Assembly: GCA_016291895.1 (NCBI GenBank)
Contig: JAEEZO010000079.1
Location: 1 to 38,122, forward strand
Direction: 5' to 3'
From: Caryophanales bacterium
GTDB lineage: Bacteria > Bacillota_I > Bacilli_A > RF39 > UBA660
DNA: 38,122 nucleotides
Both the position numbers and the translations under genes were made by a program. Shown here in pieces: positions 26,253 to 34,558 of the stretch (its first letter is position 1; every line of letters starts with the position of its first letter). Under the pieces are notes generated by a model. The model saw only the letters and a program-made list of their open reading frames with translations, was not told the DNA's origin and searched no databases.

Positions 26253-26281
26253 ATTTTATTTATTAATTAATAAGATGTCAA
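26253..26281 (-). promoter_or_regulatory. Promoter of the metK riboswitch transcript
   Basis: A perfect -35 TTGACA (26276-26281) and a TAAAAT -10 (26253-26258) are separated by 17 bp on the minus strand. The -35 overlaps the stop codon of the upstream BIG2 nuclease-like gene. Confidence 0.8.
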
Positions 26282-27777
26282 GATATTTCTAAAGTTGCCA
26301 TCGTCATATTGTGATCTGTATATACTCCAAAAGTATTAATATGTTTTCCATCCTTAATTGTTATATGATTATTTCCTTTAACATAAATTGAATTACAGTA
26401 TGTTGGATTTTTATGAAGATTATTTGTTGAAGAATCATATGCAGCGATTTCAAAGCCTATTGGTTCAAAGTATTTTTCAAAATATGATCTAGGAGTAATA
26501 TTTAAATCTCCTAACATAATTGTTGGGTTCTTATCTTTCTTTAAGATGTCAGCAGCTGCCTTAAAATGTATATCACGACATTTTGATTGATATGAAAAAT
26601 GACTATTATAGAATGAAATATTTATTCCATTAATATTCAAAACAACCTTTTGAAGAATCCTCTTCTCGCCACATGATGGTAATTGATATTTTTGTTTACT
26701 AATAAATTTATAATTTGAAATAATTGTATTAGACGATGCCGGTTGTTCATAATAATAATAGGATAATCCCGATAATTTAGGTATTTGTTTGGTTTTACTC
26801 GCTGGTTCTGATTCTTGCATACCAACAATGTTTAATTTATATTCTTTAAAAAGATTAGCGAATTTTTCTGGTGTTGAAGAACATTTTGTTGAACTAGTAC
26901 CACAATGATATGCTCCAATATTTATTGAAGCTACTTTAATCGTTACTGGTTTCTTTTTTACAACAATCTTTATTTCTTTTTTTATATTGTTATTACTTTT
27001 TAAGGTAACAATTGCGGTACCTTCCTTTAATCCTTTAATTTTTTTACCATCGATATTAACAATACTATTATCATTACTACTATAAGTTATCTCTTTATTA
27101 GTAGCATTTTTTGGCAAGACAATAGGATTAATAGTAATTGATTCACCAATATAAACATTATAAATTTCCTCTTCAACTTTTATTTCTGATACTTCTATTA
27201 TTTTTTCTTTAATAGTAATATCACATGTATCACTAAAACCATTATATGTTTTTATCGTTATTGATGTTTTACCTGGTTTAAGGGCTTTAACTTCACCATC
27301 ATTAAAATTAATAATGTCTTTATTGCTAATATCCCAACTAATTGTCTTATTAGTAGCGTTAATAGGAATTATCGTATACTCTAATCTATATGTGTCATCT
27401 TCTACTAACTCTAAAGTATTTATATTTAATTTAATACTTTCAATTTCAATATCATTAACAATAATATTAATTGATAAAGATACATCATAATCTTTTATCT
27501 TTATAGTAATCGTAGCAACTCCTTTTGATATTGCTCTAATCATTCCATCATTAACAATAACAACATTATTATTACTACTTAACCACTCTAAAGAATAATT
27601 ATCTAAATTAGTAACAGTTGGTTCAATTTTTTTCGTATCACCAACTCTCATCGTAATTGTCGTTTGATTATAAGAAATTGTTGGTACCTTTTTATTTATA
27701 GGAATTACAAAATAAATTCCAATACTAATTATCAAGAAAGCTAGAATACCAATTACAATATTATATTTATCTTTCAT
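26278..27777 (-). CDS. Membrane-anchored BIG2 protein with endonuclease/exonuclease/phosphatase domain
   Basis: A 499-aa surface protein. A membrane anchor (about 7-26) is followed by three BIG2 Ig-like domains (about 35-110, 112-195 and 197-280) with the usual [PV]xNATNK.[IV].[WY]...N and G.[AT].[IV]T motifs. An EEP (DNase I-like) catalytic domain then runs to the C-terminus with VASINIG, VGMQESEP (metal-binding Glu), YNSHFSYQ, LGDLNI and TDHNM. The EEP fold covers DNases, phosphodiesterases and sphingomyelinases, so the substrate is open. GGAGA stands before the ATG at 27777. It shares architecture with the protein at 10005-11912. Confidence 0.87.
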   Translation of the reverse strand: MKDKYNIVIGILAFLIISIGIYFVIPINKKVPTISYNQTTITMRVGDTKKIEPTVTNLDNYSLEWLSSNNNVVIVNDGMIRAISKGVATITIKIKDYDVSLSINIIVNDIEIESIKLNINTLELVEDDTYRLEYTIIPINATNKTISWDISNKDIINFNDGEVKALKPGKTSITIKTYNGFSDTCDITIKEKIIEVSEIKVEEEIYNVYIGESITINPIVLPKNATNKEITYSSNDNSIVNIDGKKIKGLKEGTAIVTLKSNNNIKKEIKIVVKKKPVTIKVASINIGAYHCGTSSTKCSSTPEKFANLFKEYKLNIVGMQESEPASKTKQIPKLSGLSYYYYEQPASSNTIISNYKFISKQKYQLPSCGEKRILQKVVLNINGINISFYNSHFSYQSKCRDIHFKAAADILKKDKNPTIMLGDLNITPRSYFEKYFEPIGFEIAAYDSSTNNLHKNPTYCNSIYVKGNNHITIKDGKHINTFGVYTDHNMTMATLEIS

Positions 27778-27792
27778 ATTTTCTCCAAAATT

Positions 27793-27801
27793 ATTGTAAC
27801 A
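27793..27801 (-). promoter_or_regulatory. Extended -10 of the BIG2-EEP gene
   Basis: TGTTACAAT on the minus strand, with TACAAT at 27793-27798, follows the upstream terminator and lies 15 bases before the ATG. Confidence 0.4.
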
Positions 27802-27835
27802 CAAAAAAAATTAAAGCTTAAGACTTTAATTTTTT
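27801..27835 (-). terminator. Terminator of the valS operon
   Basis: AAAATTAAAG pairs with CTTTAATTTT around TTAAGA-like loop sequence; the A-run at 27803-27810 gives a T-run on the minus strand. The stem overlaps the last codons of the symporter gene. Confidence 0.75.
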
Positions 27836-29005
27836 ATTATATACTTTATTCATTATGATATTAGCGGTTACATCCCCTGTTACATTAAGAGTTGTATAAG
27901 CCATATCAAGTAATTTATAAATACTACTATAGAATCCAATAAATGTTAATGGTAAACCTAATAATTCTAAGTATGTAGCTCCAATTACAATTCCTCCACT
28001 TGGAATACCAGGTGCTGACATATTAATTATTAAGGCCATAAAAATCATTAATAAATATTTAGAAAAAGTAATATCAATATTAAATAGTTGCATACAGAAG
28101 ATTGATAGAAGCGCAAATGATACAGCTCCACCACACATATGTATCGTTGTTCCAAGAGGTACTGTTAATGATGTAACATCTTTAGAAATATTGAATTTTT
28201 CTTCACAAGTTTTAATAGTTGTTGGAAGCGTTGCAACACTTGAACAAGTTGTAATTGTCATTAACCATACTTTTAAATTATTTTTAATATATTTTATAGG
28301 ACTTACTTTACCTACTAACCAAGCTGGTAAAATCATAACAATAATAATTGTTACAATGGAACATAAATAAGCCATTCCTATATATTTAAATCCAATATCA
28401 AAAATAATATTTCCATACTTACTTATAGCACCACCTAATAAACTAATTATTGCAAATGGTGTTAAATACATAATATATTCTAGAATCTTATATAATGTAT
28501 TTCTAATAATTTCCATTAAATCAATTATCTTTTTACCATCATTTACTTTTTTTGTTGCAATACCAAAGAAAATGGCAAAGATAATGGTTGCAAATAAAGA
28601 ATTATTTACAAGTAAAGCACCAATTGAAGATGGGAATAAATTAACGATAATATCTTGAAAATTAAGTTTTGTTGTCGCTCCCGTCCATTCAATTATTTTA
28701 TAAGTAAATCCCCTACCTGGAGCTAATAAAGTTACAATGAGTGATGTTATCAAAAAGGTAACAATAAACATAACAATAAAAAGTAATACTGTTTTTAAGA
28801 TAAATTTATTTCTTTTACCAAGTGATTGATATATAGATATCATAATACTTGTAAAAATTATTGGAATAATCATAAACTTTAATAAGTTAATATAAATTGT
28901 TCCAATAAACGCAATATTATCAACTACTTTAGGTAGATATAAACCAAAGATTATTGCTAAGATGATGCTACCAATAATAAAAATGTTATTTAATTTCTTT
29001 GCCAC
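27818..29005 (-). CDS. Dicarboxylate/amino acid:cation symporter (DAACS family)
   Basis: A 395-aa membrane protein of the GltP/SstT family that takes up amino acids or dicarboxylates together with Na+ or H+. Family landmarks are the serine-rich hairpin 1 tip (TCSSVATLP), TM7 (PLGTTIHMCG, where family members usually have PLGAT-N-MDGT), hairpin 2 (APGIPSGG) and TM8 (DMAYTTLNVTGD). The altered TM7 replaces the NMD cation-site residues with HMC, so ion coupling or substrate may differ. It starts with GTG inside the end of the aminotransferase gene (20-bp overlap), preceded by AAGGA. It is the last gene of the T-box operon. Confidence 0.88.
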   Translation of the reverse strand: MAKKLNNIFIIGSIILAIIFGLYLPKVVDNIAFIGTIYINLLKFMIIPIIFTSIMISIYQSLGKRNKFILKTVLLFIVMFIVTFLITSLIVTLLAPGRGFTYKIIEWTGATTKLNFQDIIVNLFPSSIGALLVNNSLFATIIFAIFFGIATKKVNDGKKIIDLMEIIRNTLYKILEYIMYLTPFAIISLLGGAISKYGNIIFDIGFKYIGMAYLCSIVTIIIVMILPAWLVGKVSPIKYIKNNLKVWLMTITTCSSVATLPTTIKTCEEKFNISKDVTSLTVPLGTTIHMCGGAVSFALLSIFCMQLFNIDITFSKYLLMIFMALIINMSAPGIPSGGIVIGATYLELLGLPLTFIGFYSSIYKLLDMAYTTLNVTGDVTANIIMNKVYNKKLKS

Positions 29006-30161
29006 TTTCTTTTATCCTTTCAATTACTTTCATAATTGTATCTCTACTTGCTAAAGCAGAAACACGGAAGTAATTATCACCATTAGATCCAAAAATAATA
29101 CCTGGAATAATAATGACTTCAAATTCATTTAAAAAATAATCAAAATAATCCCATGATGTCATGCCATTCTTTATTTTTACCCATAAGAATGGTGCATCTA
29201 CACCACCATAAATAGTAAAACCATAAGAACTAAAAAAATCTCTTAATATTTTACTATTTTCTTTATAATATAGAATATTATTTTTAATTATTTCTTGTGA
29301 TTCTTTAGTATATACTTCACTGGCTCCAAGTTGAGCGATATAATCAGCACCATTAAAACGATTAATTGTTCTTATTTTCCATATTTCATTGATATTATCA
29401 CATATTTCATTAGGAATAATGTAATAAGAGCATCTAACACCAGTAAAACTAGCATTTTTACTAAAACTACGAAATTCAATAGCAACATTTTTAGAACCCG
29501 GTATCTCATAAATACTTTTAGGAACATCACTTGATTCAATAAAAGAATTATATACATTATCATATAAAATAACCGCATTATTCTCTATTGCATAATTAAC
29601 CCATTTTGTTAAATCATTATAAGTATAACAAGTTCCTGTTGGATTATTTGGTGAACAAATATAAATTATATCAAAGTGTTCCTTGGGAATATCCGGTATA
29701 AAATTATTTCTTTCTAAGCCATCAAGAAAAGTTATCTTTCGATTTAATGCTTTAGCACCATCTTTATAAATTGGATAAATAGGATTACTAGCACATATTT
29801 TGGAATTTATATCAAATAATTCTAAAATACTTGTCGTATCTGTCTTTGTTCCATTTGATATATAAATTTCATCATTACTAAAATGAAAATCTTTATATTC
29901 ATTTTCCAAAATAACATTTTTTAAGAAATCATAACCATAACTTGCACCATATCCATGAAAGGTTTTAATATCAGATAATTCATCAGCTGCTTCTTTCATC
30001 TTTAAAGTTACAGGTTTAATAATTGGTTTTGATACATCACCAACTCCTAAGGACAAAATATTGCCCTTAGGGTGGTTTTTCTTATAATCATTAACTCTTT
30101 TGGTAACATTAGTAAAACTATTAATATTATCTTCTTGTAATAAAACGTTTAACTTAACCAT
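28986..30161 (-). CDS. dapL: LL-diaminopimelate aminotransferase-type PLP enzyme
   Basis: A 391-aa class I aminotransferase of the DapL group. DapL makes LL-diaminopimelate directly from tetrahydrodipicolinate in lysine and cell wall synthesis. Visible are the N-terminal SLGVGDVSKPI, GYGASYGYDFL, SNGTKTD, SPNNPTG (Asn173), YDNVY (Asp201, Tyr204) and the PLP lysine Lys235 in SFSKNASFTGVR (Arg243). DapL enzymes usually read YDAAYEAF and SKTAGFTG, so this is a divergent member; another amino acid as substrate remains possible. AGAGG stands before the ATG. It lies between valS and the symporter under the same T-box. Confidence 0.8.
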   Translation of the reverse strand: MVKLNVLLQEDNINSFTNVTKRVNDYKKNHPKGNILSLGVGDVSKPIIKPVTLKMKEAADELSDIKTFHGYGASYGYDFLKNVILENEYKDFHFSNDEIYISNGTKTDTTSILELFDINSKICASNPIYPIYKDGAKALNRKITFLDGLERNNFIPDIPKEHFDIIYICSPNNPTGTCYTYNDLTKWVNYAIENNAVILYDNVYNSFIESSDVPKSIYEIPGSKNVAIEFRSFSKNASFTGVRCSYYIIPNEICDNINEIWKIRTINRFNGADYIAQLGASEVYTKESQEIIKNNILYYKENSKILRDFFSSYGFTIYGGVDAPFLWVKIKNGMTSWDYFDYFLNEFEVIIIPGIIFGSNGDNYFRVSALASRDTIMKVIERIKESGKEIK

Positions 30162-30170
30162 AAGTTCCTC

Positions 30171-32708
30171 TTATTTTAATAATTCTTCTAACTTCTTCTT
30201 CTCTTCTTCTAGTTTTTGTCTATCAAGTTCAACTATATTAGCTGGAGCTTTATTAACATAATTTTCATTTGAAAGTAATTTTTCACGTCTTGCAATAGAA
30301 GCTTTTAATAAATTAATTTGGGCTTCTTTAGCTTTCTTTTCAAGTTCCGTTTCTACTTTTTCAAAGAAAATTTGCGCTTTAACACGATTAGAGAATACCT
30401 TGTATGCTTTTATACCAAGAGGTTCTTTAACAATATTACCTTCAATCTTTAACATTTTAACGATTAAATCATTATCATCATCAGTATCAAACATGATTTT
30501 AGCTTCTTTAGTAATATTATTCTCTGCTTTAACATTTCTAAAGTTTTTAATGAATTCAATTTGATCATCAACTGCTTTTTCAGCATCTTCAAAGATTTGT
30601 TTTTTATTATATTTTGGATAATTTGCAATCATTAAGTCTTCATATTCTCTTACTGGTAACTTAGAATAGATTTCATCAGTTACATATGGCATAAATGGTT
30701 GTAACATTGATAAGATTCCTGTTAATACATAACATAGTGTTGATTTTGTACTTAATTCATCAATAGAATATTTAGCCATTTCAATATAATTATCACAGAA
30801 ACTACTCCATACAAAATCATAGATAGTAGCACCTGCATTATTAAATTCATATTTATCCATAAATTTCTTTGTTTCATGAACACATTTATTAAATTTAGTT
30901 AAAATCCATTTATCTTCATTTTTTAAATTAGATAAATCAATCTCTTTTAAGTCATTAATATTAGATAAAACGAATCTTGATGCATTCCATATCTTATTAA
31001 TATAGTTCCATGTTGATTTAATCTTTTCTTCATCGAAACGCATATCAGTACCAGGAGCTACATCCGTTGCAAGATAATAACGTAGAGCATCGGCTCCATA
31101 TAAATTAACCATATCGAATGGGTCAATACCATTACCTAAGCTTTTACTAAATTTACGTCCTTCTTTATCACGAATTAAACCATGAATTAAACAATCTTCA
31201 AATGGACGTTCACCTAATAATTTTTCTCCTTGGAAAGTCATTCTATTTACCCAGAATGGAATAATATCATAACCTGTTGCAAGTACACTATTTGGATAAT
31301 ATCTACGAAGTAACTTCGTATTCTTTGGCCAACCTAGAGTTGCAAATGGCCATAAAGCACTACTAAACCACGTATCAAGTACATCAGGATCTTGTTCCCA
31401 ACCTTCACCTTTAGGAGCCTCCATACCTACGTAGATTTCATCACCCTTATACCATGCAGGGATTCTATGACCCCACCAAAGTTGTCTACTTATACACCAG
31501 TCATAAGTTATTCCCATCCAGTGATTCATTGTTTTTTCATAACGACTTGGTACAAAGTTAACTTTAAGATCTTTCTTCTTTTGAACTTCAAGAACGTGAT
31601 CCGCAAGTGGTCTCATTTTAACAAACCATTGTTTTTTAATCATTGGTTCTACCATAACACCTGTTCTCTCACTATGACCTACTTCATGAACAAGTGGTTC
31701 AACTGAAAGTAATAGTCCTTCTTTTTCAAGATCTTTAAGTGTTTCTTCACGACATTCTTCTCTTGTCATTCCAACGTATTTCTTAGGAACATTAGAGTTC
31801 ATTGTAGCATCATCATTCATAATAACGATACGCTCTAGATTATGACGATTTCCTACTTCAAAGTCGTTAGGATCATGAGCTGGTGTAATTTTAACACAAC
31901 CTGTTCCTTTTTCCATATCTGCATGTTCATCGGTGATAACTGGAATAGGTTTATTAACTAGTGGTAATATAACATTTTTACCAACAAATTTTTTATATCT
32001 TTTATCAGCTTCATTAACAGCAACTGCTGTATCACCAAATAATGTTTCAGGTCTAGTTGTTGCAACATCTAAATATTCATCACTATCTTCTAACTTGTAT
32101 TTTAAGTGATAAAACGCACTCTTTTCTTCTTTATAAATAACTTCTTCATTAGATAAGGCTGTTTGAGCAACTGGATCCCAGTTAATTATTTTTTCACCAC
32201 GATAGATAAGTCCTTCATTGTAATAATCAACGAATACTTTTCTTACGGCTTCTGATAGTCCATCATCTAGAGTAAACCTTTCTTTTGTGTAATCTAAACT
32301 AACTCCTAAAATAGCCCATTGTTTTCTTATAATGTCACCATGTTCATGGGTCCAATCCCAACAAGATTCAATAAACTTTTCTCTTCCGTATTCATATTTA
32401 TTAATACCTTGATCTTTAAGTCTTTTAACAACTTTTGCTTCCGTTGCAATAGCCGCATGGTCCATACCTGGTAGCCATAATGTATCAAAGCCTTCCATTT
32501 TCTTATAACGAATAATGATATCTTGTAGTGCAACATCCCAAGCATGTCCTAAATGTAATACACCTGTAACATTTGGTGGTGGTAATACAATACAAAATGG
32601 TTTCTTTTTACTATTTTCTTGGCATTTAAAATAATCTTTATCTAACCATTTTTGATACTTACCTTTTTCTACTTCACTATGATTATATTTTTTTTCTAAC
32701 TCTTCCAT
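30171..32708 (-). CDS. valS: Valyl-tRNA synthetase
   Basis: ValRS charges tRNA-Val with valine. The 845-aa class I synthetase shows PPPNVTGVLHLGHA with HLGH at 52-55, the valine editing (CP1) domain with TTRPETLFGDTA, SRQLWWGHRIPAW, LDTWFSS, the second ATP motif KFSKS (519-523, normally KMSKS) and a C-terminal coiled coil of the ValRS arm type (about 775-845). Length is a little under the usual 880. AGAGG stands before the ATG. It begins three bases after the HD-domain gene and is the gene that explains the upstream T-box. Confidence 0.97.
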   Translation of the reverse strand: MEELEKKYNHSEVEKGKYQKWLDKDYFKCQENSKKKPFCIVLPPPNVTGVLHLGHAWDVALQDIIIRYKKMEGFDTLWLPGMDHAAIATEAKVVKRLKDQGINKYEYGREKFIESCWDWTHEHGDIIRKQWAILGVSLDYTKERFTLDDGLSEAVRKVFVDYYNEGLIYRGEKIINWDPVAQTALSNEEVIYKEEKSAFYHLKYKLEDSDEYLDVATTRPETLFGDTAVAVNEADKRYKKFVGKNVILPLVNKPIPVITDEHADMEKGTGCVKITPAHDPNDFEVGNRHNLERIVIMNDDATMNSNVPKKYVGMTREECREETLKDLEKEGLLLSVEPLVHEVGHSERTGVMVEPMIKKQWFVKMRPLADHVLEVQKKKDLKVNFVPSRYEKTMNHWMGITYDWCISRQLWWGHRIPAWYKGDEIYVGMEAPKGEGWEQDPDVLDTWFSSALWPFATLGWPKNTKLLRRYYPNSVLATGYDIIPFWVNRMTFQGEKLLGERPFEDCLIHGLIRDKEGRKFSKSLGNGIDPFDMVNLYGADALRYYLATDVAPGTDMRFDEEKIKSTWNYINKIWNASRFVLSNINDLKEIDLSNLKNEDKWILTKFNKCVHETKKFMDKYEFNNAGATIYDFVWSSFCDNYIEMAKYSIDELSTKSTLCYVLTGILSMLQPFMPYVTDEIYSKLPVREYEDLMIANYPKYNKKQIFEDAEKAVDDQIEFIKNFRNVKAENNITKEAKIMFDTDDDNDLIVKMLKIEGNIVKEPLGIKAYKVFSNRVKAQIFFEKVETELEKKAKEAQINLLKASIARREKLLSNENYVNKAPANIVELDRQKLEEEKKKLEELLK

Positions 32709-32711
32709 AAA

Positions 32712-33452
32712 TTACCTCTTCTTTCTTTTCAAATTATCATCGTGATAATTATCTATCAAATCATAAAAATATTGATTAATCTCTTCATTTTCATTTAGTT
32801 TTACACTACATATAAAATCATCCATATATTCTTTTTCATCTAAGATATCTTTAGATTCGGGAATATATAATTGATAATAAAATGATAAATATAAAACTAT
32901 TCGATCGCTTATACTATGAATATCATGAACATCTATTAATTCACGATTGTAATAATTATCTAATACCTTTTTAGTTGGTATTTTATTAAACTCTAGATTA
33001 TATGTAGAGACGACTTTTAAAATATCAATCTTATCAACATCACGAATTAACATCGCAAATAATTTTTCCGTTGGTGTTAATTCATTACCTATATCATATT
33101 TATTATGATAGTATATGGCTTTTTTAACTATTTCATACTCTTCTTCCTTGATAGGGAACTTTTTAATAAATCCTTCATAAAACAAAATAGCATTACTAAA
33201 TCTAGCATGATCAAATTTTACATTACTAAATTGTTTATTTAATTTTGCTTCATAAAATCTTCCTAAATCATGAAAAAGAGCGATAAAGATTGCTAGTCTC
33301 TTCTCATCATTAGATAATTCTAAACGATTAACTAAATCTTCCATTAGTTTTACCACCCGTAGTGTGTGATAATATTTTAATTTAATTAAAGGATCATCTA
33401 AATCATAATTTTCATCAATATAATTTTTAAAGATTTCTAAATATTTATCCAT
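32712..33452 (-). CDS. HD-domain phosphohydrolase
   Basis: A 246-aa cytoplasmic protein with an HD metal-dependent phosphohydrolase domain: His29 (YYHT), His61-Asp62 (LFHDLGRF), further candidate metal ligands His82 and His116 (YYHNKYD), and a distal RDVDKID. HD proteins cleave phosphoesters, often of nucleotides or second messengers; the substrate here is unknown. It is the first gene after the T-box, with GGTGGG before the ATG, and it is followed by valS after three bases. Being the leader gene of a valine-controlled operon suggests a link with tRNA charging or the stringent response, which is only inference. Confidence 0.87.
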   Translation of the reverse strand: MDKYLEIFKNYIDENYDLDDPLIKLKYYHTLRVVKLMEDLVNRLELSNDEKRLAIFIALFHDLGRFYEAKLNKQFSNVKFDHARFSNAILFYEGFIKKFPIKEEEYEIVKKAIYYHNKYDIGNELTPTEKLFAMLIRDVDKIDILKVVSTYNLEFNKIPTKKVLDNYYNRELIDVHDIHSISDRIVLYLSFYYQLYIPESKDILDEKEYMDDFICSVKLNENEEINQYFYDLIDNYHDDNLKRKKR

Positions 33453-33464
33453 AACCCACCTAAA

Positions 33465-33680
33465 TAAAAAAATCTATCAATGTAGGAGTGATTTAACACG
33501 GTACCATCCTACTTCGATAGATTTTATATCCTTAATTATCTTAATGCGATAAACATTGTATTCTATTTACTTAAATACACTCTTCATAAGCTACCTTCAG
33601 TTATACTTTCTAGAAAACTGCCACCTAATGTTTCCCTCTCTTTAAGAAGCCATAACTTACTCCTCTTAATCACAAGATTT
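33465..33680 (-). promoter_or_regulatory. T-box riboswitch leader (valine) with terminator
   Basis: The minus-strand leader contains the conserved T-box core AAGTAGGATGGTACCGTG (33497-33514), whose bases pair with the CCA end of uncharged tRNA. The terminator is formed by TATC...GTAGGA-type arms (33507-33523 with 33471-33487) and a T-run at 33465-33470. In the upstream stem I, an AGTA motif faces GAAGGTAG, so the specifier codon is probably GTA (Val, 33592-33594). Uncharged tRNA-Val would favour the antiterminator and switch the operon on. Confidence 0.92.
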
Positions 33681-33686
33681 ACATGT

Positions 33687-33715
33687 ACTATAACATAACT
33701 TCATCATAAATGCAA
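33687..33715 (-). promoter_or_regulatory. Promoter of the T-box operon
   Basis: Minus strand: TTGCAT (33710-33715), 17 bp, TATAGT (33687-33692), with TG before the -10. Confidence 0.75.
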
Positions 33716-33721
33716 CTATTA

Positions 33722-33815
33722 CTATGATTTAATGACGCAATAATCTTGAGGATTATTACCATATTTATCACCAAATGTTACCTTATTTAGATATTCAAAT
33801 TTAATCCATCCTATT
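33722..33815 (-). pseudogene. Possible decayed C-terminal fragment of a paralogue of the next gene
   Basis: After the stop of the 228-aa protein gene, another minus-strand frame stays open for about 30 codons and ends at 33722 with ...GDKYGNNPQDYCVIKS. This resembles the tail of the preceding protein (...DDTDKYCVIIE). It has no start codon or ribosome binding site of its own, so it reads like a leftover of a related gene or a frame-shifted extension. No terminator lies here. Confidence 0.35.
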
Positions 33816-34497
33816 CTATAATAACGCAATATTTATCTGTATCATCAGCGATTTCAGCATTAAAAATGTCACCTATGGTTTTTCTATCATTTATTTCAAT
33901 TATTAATTCTGTATCATAAGCAAATGTATATGTTGCATCAACAATTTCATTTTCATGTTTTTGAATTGTATTTTTAAAATTTGATATTTTTTTAGTAACT
34001 GTTTCACTACAAGCCACGATATTTAAAGTATCAACGACATATCCATCTAAAGCCATATATCTAGTATTAATACCAGAAGCTGTTATTTTACCATCTTTTA
34101 ATTCGATATCAGAGAATTGCATCTCTTTACTATCATATAAATTATTTAAATCAGAATCATAGAATTGTAACGCTTCACCATATTGTCCTGCACTACTTAG
34201 AATTAATAAAGAATCTGTAACATAAACTTTCATTGCATAAAAATCAATCTTTTGATCATTTATCAATGTTCTATTTCCTTCATGTTTTATTTCAAAATCT
34301 TTCTTATTAACCGTTACTTTAATTCCTTCTTCTGTAACATTATGCTCAGTAAACACCCGCATTTCAGAATTATCCTCAGCAATTTTTTGTTCTTCGCTAT
34401 AAGCTTTATATAGGAAATATATAACTACTATTAACCCAATAAAAGATATTATTTGTAATATTGTAATTAAGATTCTTCCAACTTTTTTATTCTTCAT
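33811..34497 (-). CDS. Unknown membrane-anchored extracellular protein, 228 aa
   Basis: No family is recognised. One N-terminal membrane helix (about 9-31) follows a basic start (MKNKKVGR), and the remaining 190 residues should lie outside the cell with beta-rich character (e.g. KIDFYAMKVYVTDSLLILSS, LQFYDSDLNNLY). AAGGAG precedes the ATG. It has its own strong promoter but follows the 508-aa hydrolase-like gene by 61 bp, so it may belong functionally to the WXG-like cassette, for example as an immunity or accessory protein; this is only suggested by position. Confidence 0.75.
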   Translation of the reverse strand: MKNKKVGRILITILQIISFIGLIVVIYFLYKAYSEEQKIAEDNSEMRVFTEHNVTEEGIKVTVNKKDFEIKHEGNRTLINDQKIDFYAMKVYVTDSLLILSSAGQYGEALQFYDSDLNNLYDSKEMQFSDIELKDGKITASGINTRYMALDGYVVDTLNIVACSETVTKKISNFKNTIQKHENEIVDATYTFAYDTELIIEINDRKTIGDIFNAEIADDTDKYCVIIE

Positions 34498-34514
34498 ATA
34501 CTCTCCTTATTATA

Positions 34515-34543
34515 AATATATAATATTTTTCAATTCATGTAAA
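34515..34543 (-). promoter_or_regulatory. Promoter of the 228-aa membrane-anchored protein
   Basis: Minus strand: TTTACA (34538-34543), 17 bp, TATATT (34515-34520), 17 bases before the ATG. Confidence 0.65.
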
Positions 34544-34558
34544 CAACTATGTTCATAG

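Noticed and set aside
29331..29578. Two short open frames inside the dapL-type gene
   Set aside because: They are out-of-frame or antisense shadows of the aminotransferase.
33590..33600. Glycine (GGT) as T-box specifier
   Set aside because: GGT overlaps the GTA reading by one base, but valS in the operon and the loop position make GTA more likely; not excluded.
33728..33760. Terminator after the 228-aa protein gene
   Set aside because: A short AATAATC/GATTATT stem exists but no T-run follows it on the minus strand.
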